This document shows, one piece after another, positions 33,230-43,914 of a stretch of 64,000 nt of DNA. Origin of the DNA: Macrothele yani (lineage: Eukaryota; Arthropoda; Arachnida; Araneae; Macrothelidae); contig CM077023.1 in NCBI GenBank assembly GCA_039090855.1, positions 84,543,127-84,607,126 on the forward strand, read 5' to 3'. Below the pieces are notes generated by a model, which was given only the letters and a program-made list of their open reading frames with translations, was not told the DNA's origin and did not search any database. Made by a program: the position numbers and the translations under genes. Positions within the stretch are counted from its first letter, which is position 1. The number at the start of each line of letters is the position of its first letter.

Positions 33230-34310
33230 TAGCATGGAATATGTCCATCCAGAACTGCGATGCAGCTATCACAATGTCGTGGCATATTGAGCACCAAGTG
33301 ATCCAGGAGTTCCGGAGGCAAATTTGCTCATTCTTCCCTTAAAGCATGGATGAGACCCTACTTGTTTTCTGGAGGTGAGTTTCGAGCACCAACTCGTCTC
33401 CCCATTGCGTTACAGAGGTGTTCGATGGGGCTGAGGTCTGGGAACTTGGTGTCCAGTCGATGCGATGAATATCTTTGGTCTCCAGAAGTGTCTGCAATGC
33501 TGTTGTACAATGAAGTGCCGCGTTGTCATCCACGAAAAGAATTATTTCGCCTACAACACCTCGCAATAATCGAACATGACGTAGGAAAACTTCATTACAA
33601 TATCGTTCGTCCGCCATAGTTTCATTTTCCAGCAACTGTATCTCAGTGCGTCCATTAATCATGATGTCTCCCCACACCATGACCCCGGCACCCCCGTATC
33701 TGTCCCTTTACTGCATCTCGTGCTGGCATGCAGTACCACTTTTACACCAGATTAACTGACGTCCAGAATCCGAGGACAGACTGAAACGACTCTCATCTGT
33801 GAAGCGTACATTGGGCCATTGACTACGAGTCCAATTTCTGTGGATACGACACCACCACTGAAAACGTGCGCAACATTGTGCTCTAGATAGAGGGCAGCAG
33901 ACTACAGGTCTTCGGGCATATAGCCCTATATGACGCATCCACAGTTTGTCGGGATATCCACGTTCTTGATCGTTTTGCCACAGTTTTTCGAGATATCAGC
34001 GCTCCTGTGCTGGAATGGAATGGAGACTACTCGCAAGCTGGTCAGCCGTGGTGCGGCGATTACGTTTTGCTGTTACAACTATAACTCTTTCTTTATGCGT
34101 CGCAGTACAGTAAGGGTGACCTCCTAGCATACGTCTGGAACACATTGCATTGGTTTGAAACGCTACCCCAGAACCTGGATACCCCACTATGCGCGATTCC
34201 AAACTCTTTGCCAATATCTCTCATTTGGCGGCATTCATCCAGCTTCCCTGTAATTCCTTCACATGTAAAATCATCTAGATGATGTCTTTGAGACATAACG
34301 TAAATTACAC
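33230..34310 (-). mobile_element. Tc1 transposon remnant, related to the copy at 48290
   Basis: The transposase order is intact although frames are broken. A TIR was not identified with confidence. N-terminal similarity to the 48290 element (HHLDDFTCEGITGKLDE against RHLDDFTRGRVIGKLEE) places both in one subfamily. Confidence 0.65.
33339..34296 (-). pseudogene. Broken Tc1 transposase
   Basis: N-terminal piece MSQRHHLDDF...EFGIAHSGVSRFWG at 34093-34296; middle FTDESRFSLSSDSGRQLIWCKSG at about 33740-33810; catalytic piece MVWGDIMINGRTEIQLL, then FVDDNAALHCTTALQTLLETKDIHRIDW from 33680. The region of the third acidic residue is out of frame. Several indels. Confidence 0.7.
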
Positions 34311-34329
34311 GTTCGTACTTTGTTTTCCT

Positions 34330-35370
34330 TCACATCCAGATTTTCCTTCAAACACATGTCGCCTGCCGCGCCCTTTCCTCTTTTATCCGTTGAAGGGATA
34401 CCACGTGGCCCTTGTGCGCACGATTTGACATTTTGCATTTGTACCGGCTTTCTACTGAACATCTCTAGTTATGCAAATTTCCACAAGTTGTTGCGTCTGA
34501 TTTTATGGTTGTAACTTTTCGAAATATTATTCGTCCTTAGGTTTTGGACACCATTGTACTTTGCTTTCATCTCCGGAGATCACAGCCGCCTCCCATTTCC
34601 AATTTTCCAGTGCCAGAGAATTGTATTAGGGCTAACATCATTTCATTCCCATTGGTCTATCCCAGCTGCTGATCTGGGCCGAAGTTGCTCAATATTTTCT
34701 GAAAGCCATCCTTCTGATACGCAGTTCCTCGTTTACGTCGGTTTTCCTGAAAGGTCATTTGCCTGCAGTTGATAATGAAATAAAATTTTCGTACCAAAAA
34801 CACTACTTAGGTAGAGAAACTTGCTGTTAATGCACGATGTTCAAGCTTGCTGAATGATTTTAGTTACAAGTAAAACTTTAATAACTAAAAACACACACAA
34901 GTTAAAATATATATACATAGTTAAAATCACATGGGTACTTTCGTGCTCGCGGCGAGCACATCATCAGATGAAAGACCAAGTTGGAGTACCAGAAACACAT
35001 TTATACATGGGTGTCGTTGCCAAACGTTCTCAATAAGAGGAAATAAATTCAAAAAAGTTCATTTAGTATAACGTAATATGACAAAGTAGAGGCCTGTAGA
35101 GTTCAACTAGTGCTAGTCAGAATCTGCAATGCAAGAAGTAAGTACCGGAATCCAGGAAAGTAAAGTTTTCCAGGCCTGGGAAATATAGCTGGGTACTTCA
35201 TCATTGCAACAAGTGTCCAGTCGATGTAAAATGTAGAGACTCTCCGTAAAGAGTGCTGTTTCCCTCGTTATAGAGGTGGATAGATAGAATGGAGACGTCT
35301 GTCCAAGATGGATAATGTGTACCACCTGAAGTAAGCATGGCTAAAGCAGTAGATGGCGAGTCATTTCTCA
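34330..35370. other. Unassigned DNA
   Basis: No gene or repeat recognised; short (AT)n and CGCGGCGAGC patch only. Confidence 0.4.
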
Positions 35371-35372
35371 AT

Positions 35373-35475
35373 AAAATATCCAACAAGAATAAAAACAGGA
35401 ATATTTTAAACTAAAATATCCAACAGGAATAAAAACAGGAATATTTTAAACTAAAATATCCAACAGGAATAAAAG
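35373..35475. repeat. 40-bp tandem repeat with palindromic junctions
   Basis: About 2.5 units starting at 35373, 35413 and 35453, almost identical (AAAATATCCAACAGGAAT). Each junction forms a near-palindrome, GGAATATTTTAAAC with TAAAATATCC. Confidence 0.85.
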
Positions 35476-35664
35476 CTTCTACTTGTTCACACTCGCTTGC
35501 AGCCACAAACTAATCTTGCGGAGACATGAACCGTCTGATTTCACACGCAAGGTCAGAAATCTCAACATTTAACTTTGAGGTTCTGTTTCACAGTCCCATT
35601 TTAGATTAGTGCTGCTTAAAGGTTGAATCATGATAGGGCAATGTGTTTACAATATTACTGGACT

Positions 35665-37310
35665 GTTTTTAGCACGTATTTTGTAAAAAAGATCGTGCTT
35701 CTGTTATCGGTTTATCCATCCGTCCGTCCGTCCGTCTGTACCCACGATATCTCTGCAACTATTAGTCCGATTTGAAAAATTCTTTTTGCATTGGAAAGCT
35801 TGAAATATGCAAATGAGGATCCTTTATTTCGTTTTTATTTTTACGATGTACAATTTCGCCGGTAGAGGGCGTAAGTGCAGATGATGTCGAATTCAAAAAT
35901 ACGTTTTATTTCACATTTTTGCTTCTAAACATCCGATTGAAAAAAAAAAAATATCTTTCGATTCCATTTATGTCGAAGAGTAATTTAGATATAGTTACTT
36001 TTTCAAATTACGCATAGATTTTCCGCTAGGAGGCGTAAAAGTAAATTATATTTTCCCCGATAACTCTTCTTCTAAAACTCCGATTTAATTTTTTTTTTCT
36101 TCAGCGGATACATATCCAAATGGAAAATCTTTTGCATGTAATTTCAAATTTTTGGTAAAGAATACTTTGGCCACCAGGAGGCGTAGGTGTTAACTTTTGC
36201 TTCTGATGTATTTGCCATAAAATCGGAGCTTCTAAAATATCGATTAAAAAATTCTTTCGTGGACTGATGCCACTCACATCGATAAACCTTTTCGGAATAT
36301 TTTCTTCTTAAAATATTCCATAGTTTCTCCGCCAGGGGGCGTAGATGTGTATCTTATTTTTGTCAATATCTGTACTTCTAGGAGTCCGATTTGAAAAATT
36401 CCTTCTTTGTTGGATACTGTTTCTAGTGTGACATGTGGATCATATAATTTCAAAATTTTCAAGTAATTCATAGACTTTCCGCTAGGGGGTGTAAATGTAA
36501 ATTGCGTTTCCTCCTATATCTCTGCTTCTAAATCTCCGATTTGAAAAATTCTTTCTGCACCACATACAGCTCCTGATGGGAAATCATTTGCACATATTTT
36601 CTAATTTTTGTAAGAAATGGTTTGGCCACCAGGTGGCGTAAGTCCTAATTTCCGCTTCTTTTGTATTTGCAGCAAAATATGAGCTTCTAAAATTTCGATT
36701 GAAAAAAGTCGTTTGTTGACCGATACTACTCATGTCGACAAACCTTTTAGGAAAACTTTCTTCTTGAAAAAATGCATGGTTTCTACGCCAGGGGGCGTAT
36801 ATGTATATCTTATTTTTGTCAATATCTCTACTTCTAAGGGTACGATTTGAAAAAATCCTTCTTTGTTGGATAGTGTTTCCGATGCGAAATGTTTTTCCTA
36901 TAAATTCAAAATTTTCAAATAAATCATAGACTTTCCGCTAGGGGGCACAAAGGTAAATTGCGTTTTCTGCGTTATTTCTGCTCCTAAAGCTCTGATTTGA
37001 AACATTCTTCCTGTATCGCATACAAGACCTGATGGAAAATATTTTTCACATAATTTCTGATGTTTGGTAAAGAATGGTTTAGCCACCATGGGTCATAAGT
37101 GTTAATTTCTGCTTCTGAAGTATTTGTTGCAAAATCTGGGCTCCTGAAAACTCTACTAATTTTTTTTCTTCGACCGATACCGCTCATATGGATAAACCTT
37201 TTGAGAATACTTTCTTCCTAAAATAATGCATGGTTCTCCCACCAGGGGACGTAAAGTCACATCTTATTTTTGTCGATATCTCAGTTTCTAAGAGTTCGCA
37301 CGCTCACGAT
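35665..37310 (+). repeat. Higher-order satellite, 456-bp period, with a CTCF-like box in each subunit
   Basis: Three subunit types A, B and C, spaced 148, 158 and 150 bp, repeat with a 456-bp period. A boxes: 36023, 36479, 36935. B: 36171, 36626, 37083. C: 36329, 36785, 37239. A leading box lies at 35858. Each box has the form CCRCYAGGGGGCGTAA, close to the core CTCF motif (CCASYAGRKGGCRS). Boxes all lie on the plus strand, and each is followed about 60 bp later by a conserved CTCCGATTTGAAAAATTCTT. The left leader contains GTCC repeats (about 35715). Protein binding is inference. Confidence 0.85.
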
Positions 37311-37571
37311 TCCGTTTACAGCAATATCTGAGGGATTAAAAACCCGATTGAAAATCTTCTTTCTTTCGTCTGATCTATTGTTTTCCATACCGGTTCCATT
37401 GACTTTGAATAGCTTTGATAAATTTTATTTGCGTCAGAAAGAATTCAAAAGGCGTGCTTATTACGCCCGAAAATTCGGTGTCATCTTTCTTGTTACATAT
37501 GTTTTCAAGAGTAACCAAAACGACCTTTTCCCCGTTAGATTAGCATTGGTTCGCGTTTGGGACCGCTGTGC

Positions 37572-37655
37572 AGTGACCCTAAATTAGAAACGGGCGACTG
37601 CTTATACCATGGTGTTGCTCACGATGGTCGTTAAACCACCAAGCAAAAAAAAAAA
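37572..37655 (+). mobile_element. SINE family 1, 3' part
   Basis: Matches the SINE body end (AGTGACCCTAAATTAG, GGGCGACTGCTTATA, TGGTCGTTAAACC) followed by poly-A. The tRNA head is missing. Confidence 0.75.
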
Positions 37656-37659
37656 GAAA

Positions 37660-38985
37660 AAGAATCGTGAGATGTTGACCTCTCTTGATCCGGCTGCGTA
37701 GTCTTACACTTGCAATACGCATAGTCGGTTAAGATCCGAGTAGTATGCTTCCATAACACACAGTATTCTTCGTTTTTGCATACTTCATCATCTAAAAAAT
37801 CCCTTAGTCCTGCTTTTTTGCAATCTAACCACGAAAAACGCCGTAGTGCCTCCAGCCTGGAAAAAAGTGCGTTAGACAGAGCAATCTGATTACTTTGCAT
37901 TCTGTGAAATTACCGACGTTAAATCGGAAGTCCTTTTACTATGCCAAATACAGGAAAAAAATTTGTTTTCTTTCTCGTACTTTGAAGAAATCTAAAGAAC
38001 TCTTTTAGAAACTCTCATAAATTCCTAAATCACGATGAGGAATGACTTCTTTGTAAATTTCGAAATCACAATGTGTAGTCTGTTCAAAAATTGGCATCAA
38101 AATAAGAAAAAAGGAAAAACATGTACGTGAAATACATTTGGAAGTAGAAATACGGGTGATTCGCATTTAGAAGTAGATGCGTGATTAGCTAACTACAGTT
38201 TTCTTTCTTTTATAGGGATATATTATTTCGCAGTTTTGCTTCTTTTGAACATGGAATAACTGAATGAAGCGGTTCAGTGGGTGAAATCCTGGCGCCTGAA
38301 ATTAGGGCCAGCTTATGGACAAAACGTTCCTTGATTCACATAAATAACCCATTAGCAACATTAATCTATTTATGTGGTGACGATAACTCAGAATTCCTTA
38401 GGATCATTCGCCATCAGGGAAGGAAGGCAAGCTGGGCAAACCAGTTCCGACAATATTCATTATGAGGTCACGACTGGATGGGAAACCTGTTTCTCAAACA
38501 TACACACACACACGAGGAAAAAAAAAAAGGAACGAAATAAAAGAAATGCAGTGGGGGCAAAGAAACGGGAAATTTGCTGTCCATTACGCTTGGCCGAAGC
38601 TAAGAAAGGGAGAAGAGTAAAGATGACACGATTGTCAAAAGGGGAGGGAGAAATCCCGACGGTGACAGAAAAAAAAATCTGGAGACATAGTAGAAAGAGA
38701 ATAAAGATCCATTTATCACAGGTTTCGGAAAAGTGTCAGGTGGGAAGATCGATAGAAATGCGGCTGTAATTTCAGTAGAAGAGGAGTTTCTTTCTTGCGA
38801 TATCGCAAGAAAATGCCAACAAGGTTTCACGGGTTCTTTTACCACACACCGTAATTTTGGGAAAACTTCATAAACACACCTATTAACTGCCAAATTTATT
38901 ATGTTCGTTCAGAAGATTAAGTTTCATTTCAGGCATTTAATATGCCCCGAAAGTGCAACATTTACTTCAAAATATAAATTCCCGG
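37660..38985. other. Unassigned DNA
   Basis: Nothing recognised. Purine-rich from about 38510. Confidence 0.4.
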
Positions 38986-38989
38986 GATA

Positions 38990-39140
38990 AAGACAGAGAG
39001 GGAGAGAGAGAGAGAGAGAGAGTAGAGTCGAAGAGAGATAGAGGAGAGGGAGAGAGAGAGAGAGAGAGAGAAGGAGCAAAACCCGAAAAGAAAATGTTAA
39101 ATAAAGAAGAGAAAAAAAGAGAGTGGAGAGAAGATAAGTA
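38990..39140 (+). repeat. GA-rich microsatellite
   Basis: Imperfect (GA)n runs, longest about 39003-39020 and 39051-39071. The RERERE-type frame across it is a translation of the repeat. Confidence 0.85.
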
Positions 39141-39517
39141 CATAAAAAAAGAGTAGAAAAGTCTTGTGCATTCGAAATAAATTTATTCCACTTCTCCTAG
39201 TTTGTATTTCTTTCTTTAGCTGAAGGAATTAACCCTTTAAGAAAAATGGACACCGCGAGTACTTCCCGTTCACACACCAAAGGCATCAAAACGATTCTGA
39301 GAGCAGTCAGCCCTTCTTTAAATAGCAAAGCACACGTAGCTGTTTAGCATCATATAGATTTACTAAGTTGTTAAAGTGGATCAAACAAAGCAGACTTCGT
39401 CAACGGAAAGAGTAATATAAGTTTACTAAGAACATTATAAATGGATCAAATTAAAAGAACTTGATCATTAAATCTAGTGCTTTCCACAATGCGATCAGTA
39501 CTTTTCCTTCCAAAAGC

Positions 39518-39730
39518 CCCTGTGACTCAGTGGTCTAAACGCTGGCTTGTGACCATTCGTCCGTGATGAGTCCGGGTTCGAATCCCGATGAGGCATAGAT
39601 GTTGTATTTGTCATATGGCGCTGGCTCTCTCCCTTCCCTGGAACCAGTGACCCTGAATTAGGGACGGGCGACTGCTATTAGCCCATTGCTTTGCTCAATG
39701 TGGTCGTTAAACCTTCAATAACAATACAAA
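39518..39730 (+). mobile_element. tRNA-headed SINE family 1
   Basis: Complete: head with A box (TGTGACTCAGTGGTC) and B box (GGGTTCGAATCCC), body CTCTCCCTTCCCTGGAACC, tail GTGGTCGTTAAACCTTCAAT. Orientation opposite to the copies at 1878 and 18382. Confidence 0.85.
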
Positions 39731-39734
39731 CTTT

Positions 39735-41118
39735 TTTTTTATTCTTATTCCTGTTTAATTGATCCTGCCTTTTCAGAAGCTACAAGGAAAGACTCTCACA
39801 TCGTAAGAAATCTTACTAAATTCCTAATATAACATGCCATTTTCGTTTTCCAGGTTAATCTCAATAATTGATCAGCGGGCAATCTTGCTATAACGCGATT
39901 CCCAAATTAAAAAAAAATATGACCTGTGCAAATATCAAGAGCATGTTGGCCAGATGAGCCGAATTATCGATAGCAATAAACTAAGGGAAGATTACTTCTA
40001 TCAAACCATAGAAAACCGGTCTTTTACTACCCTTAAAAAATAGAGATAAATGTTGTTTTCTTCCTCTGAAAATAGTTCTTTGGGAACTAGGGCTTGAAAA
40101 AGCTTTCTATATTAGTAAGTCCTTTGAAGCGTTTTCTACCCTACGAATGAAAAAAAAAAAATGACTTCACTTAACTTCTAGATGAGAAAAGCGTTGGTCA
40201 TTAACAATGTTTTTAAAAAAGTAATTCTCCTTAGCCGTTCTGTCAGATTCCACAAGAAAAAAACCTTTGCACATTCCAGACGTGATATAACATTGATTTT
40301 CCGTTTTACTCTTCATGACACTCATGTCTTTCTTACGTTCAAGAAAATGATTCAGTTGTACAGTTTCATGTGGCTTTTCCGCATCGTTTCGTAATTAAAA
40401 TGGTAAAACAACGAAACCGAAATAGTCAGATTTGGGCAGTCTCGTGCTATCAAAGATATGAATATGAATTTTCGTTAGAGAGAATTTCACTGTCATTATT
40501 CAAATTTAAATTCAATTTCATTTTAAAATATAAACAGAATTTTTGTAGTTAATGTCATTTTCACAGCACACAAGAAAAATGAACAACTGAACATTACATG
40601 AAAAATATTTTGCAGATAAAATAGGGCTTTAAAACAGTGTAAAAATACGAAATATAAAAAATGATAAAGATCAAAATTATCCATCGCACCAAGCAAAAGT
40701 TTTCTGAGAGTTAGCAATGCCTCGTTTTGTTGATTAATAGGTTAGAAGATAAATTTGTCAGCAGATACGCAATGTATAGATTTATAACACAATTTTAACA
40801 GTTCTTCACTTGAGATCAGATCAAAGAGCAATTCTACGTTATTTCGGGATTAAGTAACCATACGGAGATTATTCTTATCAGAATTGGTAACTTATTATGC
40901 TTCTATAATGAAGAATGCTGCCCAGATGATGTTTTCCAGTTGATGTATCGCTAAATTTAATTGCAGATGTGTCCGATGATTTACTTTAGCTGTATTTTCT
41001 TAATACTTCTGATTTCTTAACTAACACGAGATGTTTTGTAAACTTTTTTGCATTCATTTTCTAATATTCAAATTATTTATTTGATCATAAAACGTGTTTT
41101 TTATTTACATTTATAGTA
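39735..41118. other. AT-rich unassigned DNA
   Basis: Nothing recognised. Confidence 0.4.
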
Positions 41119-42549
41119 CACTGCTGGCCTCCCAAAATGCAACACCAAGAAGGACACGAGATCGCAAAGCCAGATTTACTGGACACATAACAACAGATAC
41201 AAAGATGAAACGATTGAGCTTACAGGCCCGTGCGACTTGCGGAACACACAGACATCAATAGTTCGTGTGGTCCCCATGGCTGGCAAAAACGGATGCTACA
41301 CGCCTCGGCATCGAACGAAAGAGGTTTTGGATGTGGGCTTGGGGTATGTCGGTCAAGGCTGCTTCCACACGTTGCCACAGTTCATCAGGCGTAGCCGCGG
41401 GTGGTGCTTGCCGGGCCACCCGGTTGCCGATCAGCGACCAGGCGTGTTCGATGGGCGACATATCGGGAGAACAGGCGAGCCACGGCAGCAGTGACACCTG
41501 GTGGGCCGTGAAGAATTGTTGTACGATACGTGCCACGCGCGGGCGCGCATTGTCCTGTTGAAACGTGGCCGCTGGCAGGTCCTGCAGGTAAGGGAGGACT
41601 ACGGGCTCCAAAACGTCGAAGATGTAGCGGTGGCTATTGGGTGTACCGGTGATGCATACCAGAGGGGTGCGGGTTTCATATCCAATTGCGCCCCAAACCA
41701 TAACGCCGGGCGACGGACCGGTATGGCGATGCATAATGCAGGCGTCATACAGTCTCTCGCCGCGGCGCCGCCACACGCGGAACCGACCATCGTGATGTTG
41801 CAGGAAGAAGCGGAATTCGTCGGAGAAGACAATGTTGTGCCATTGCGTAGTCCAGGTGCGGCGTTCAACGGCCCACTGCCGCCGCACTTGCCAGTGGTGT
41901 AACGTCAATGGTAATCGGAGCAATGGGCGACGTGCGACAAGTCGCCGCTCCTGCAGACGACGTCGAACGGTACGTGCTGACACAGGCTGTTGCGCAACTC
42001 ACCCTATCACGAACGGGTGATGCTGGCACCACCACATCACCCGTTCCTGATGTGGCGGTGCCAGCCGTCAATGCCCGCCGCACAACATGCCAGTCCTCTG
42101 GTTCGGTGGTGTGCCGCAACTGCGGCAATCGCTCACGTCGGTCCGTCCGTTCCTCCTGCACCCACCGAATCCATACTCGCCTCACTGTGGCTGGATGTCG
42201 TCCCACACGGGCGCCGATTTCTCGGTACGATAAACCGCTGTCGCGATAAGACACTATTCGTCCTCTATCGAACTCCGAAACGTGCTGGAATGACTGCCGT
42301 ATTCTGCGACGAGGCATCAGGAAGCTTCCCACTCACAGGTCCGGCAGCACAACACACTTCCACTACTTACACCCCGCCTTCTGTGCACCCTTCTTATAGT
42401 GCTTCTCGGTGGCGTGCCGGGCGCACATGATTTGCATATACCCTGCAATGCTAATCGTTTGTATGTCCTCTAGCGGGCGACGCATGCTGCGAATTTCAGG
42501 CCAATCGGATGCTTCCTTCTTGGTGTTGCATTTTGGGTTTCCAGCAGTG
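41119..42549 (-). mobile_element. GC-rich Tc1-type transposon (DD34E)
   Basis: Flanked by TA. TIRs CACTGCTGG, then CCAAAATGCAACACCAAGAA at both ends. Length 1,431 bp. The interior is far more GC-rich than the surrounding AT-rich DNA, and the transposase has only one clear lesion. Confidence 0.9.
41255..42317 (-). pseudogene. Tc1/IS630-type transposase, single frameshift
   Basis: Probable start MPRRRIRQSFQHVSEFDRG (ATG at 42317). The N-terminal helix-turn-helix follows (GLSYREIGARVGRHPATVRRVWIRW). The frame breaks near 41975-41990, where VSARTVRRRLQERRL continues in the next frame. Catalytic residues are all present: D in VFSDEFRF, D in FQQDNARPRVA, E in DMSPIEHAWSLIG; 34 residues between second D and E. 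Ends RRVASVFASHGDHTNY. Apart from the frameshift the protein looks complete. Arg-rich composition reflects the high GC. Confidence 0.87.
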
Positions 42550-43110
42550 TAAATTTCCTCACCGTATTCATCATAATATCACAATAACTTGTTTAATACT
42601 ATAACCAATAGCCGTAATTCACCAAAGTGTCACTAAAGGGAGTTGCAGCTACTGTAAATAATAGCTTTTGGGATTTAGGCATACTTTATTTTAACAAATC
42701 CATACTTTATTCTTCTATAAATCCTTATTTGCTTTCCAAATAATTTAGAAATTCGCAACAGAATGTATTGTTGATTAGTAAACCAACCAAACAGATTTTC
42801 ATGAGGAATTACAATTCTGACACATCAGTTATTCTTAGCGCTAAAACAACGGGAGTTCAAGGAACTGAGCATTTTGCGTCTATTTCATCACTAAAGAATT
42901 GACCCCTTTAACAAGTAGTGTTCTTTTCAATAAATGACAGGTATCACAGTTGTTTCAATTATCCTTAGACAATATATTCAGCAATTTACTTAAAGGCAAT
43001 ATCAGATAAAAGCAATCAATTGCCTTAAATGTAGTATGAAACCAAGATGCCCCATTTACATCATTCAATATCTGTAAGCAATGGAGGACATCCTAAAGAT
43101 AGGGTCCTTT
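42550..43110. other. Unassigned DNA
   Basis: Nothing recognised. Confidence 0.4.
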
Positions 43111-43112
43111 GT

Positions 43113-43325
43113 TGTTGTTGTTGTTGTCGTGGCGCTTAACGACCACCATGCGCAACTGCAAAGATTATAAGCAGTCATCCTTCTCTAATTTTGGGATGCT
43201 AATTTTAGGGAAAAGGTAAGCACAAGACCCATGCCTCATTCGGGATCTCGTCGTGCCCGGGCGCAGCTCGGACAACTGATCCGAAGCCCGAGACTCTGGC
43301 AACTAGCCCACCGGGGAGGGGAAGA
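43113..43325 (-). mobile_element. SINE family 1, diverged
   Basis: Starts at a (GTT)n run that takes the place of the poly-T tail, then CGCTTAACGACCACC, TTATAAGCAGTC and a degraded head (CATGCCTCATTCGGGATC). Stops matching about 43322. Confidence 0.6.
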
Positions 43326-43870
43326 TAAAATTTTCTGTATTCAGGTTTTGTCTAAAACAAATGCTCACGAAAATTTTAAAACGTATGCTTACATTTTTTT
43401 TATTGTATTTTGTTTTTAACCAGAAAGGTAATAATTGATGTGTTCATAATTATAACACACACAACGCAGAATATTTCGTATATGTTACAAGTACGTACCA
43501 CTGAAACGTTCAGACTTTACAGATACGTTGCGCAATGTAACAGTAATGTTTCAGAAACCTTACAGTTACGTCAAAATGTCCTCAAACGTTACATAACTTT
43601 GAAACATAACCGATACGTTAGAATGAAAGGTCTTTGTAACTTCAACATACCAACTTCGTGTTACTGTTACGTATTTGAAAGATATATGTGACATCATCAT
43701 ATTAATGTCACGTATTTACTACGTTGAACATTATAGTTTTAATATACTTTGTAAAATCACAATAAAAAATATTACACTCGACAGCTGTTTCAAAAGCAAC
43801 AACAGTCGTATTACGAGTTGTTTACGTTTTCACAATTTCAACGCAGTCTGCTGTCCATTAGGAACAGTAG
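43326..43870. other. AT-rich unassigned DNA
   Basis: No gene recognised; many short ACGTT/AACGT words between 43490 and 43680. Confidence 0.35.
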
Positions 43871-43871
43871 C

Positions 43872-43914
43872 GGCGTTTATATATAGATAACAAAATATAT
43901 TAACGGCGTTTATA
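43872..43914 (+). repeat. 33-bp minisatellite, left part
   Basis: One full unit plus 11-13 bases: GGCGTTTATATATAGATAAC continuing AAAATATATTAAC. Interrupted by the RTE tail; continues at 46425. Confidence 0.8.

Noticed and set aside
35858..37254. CRISPR-like array from regular spacing
   Set aside because: Eukaryotic context, spacing near 150 bp, and the intervening sequence is itself repeated with a 456-bp period, so there are no unique spacers.
38953..39156. RE-repeat (charged) protein
   Set aside because: Direct translation of a (GA)n microsatellite.
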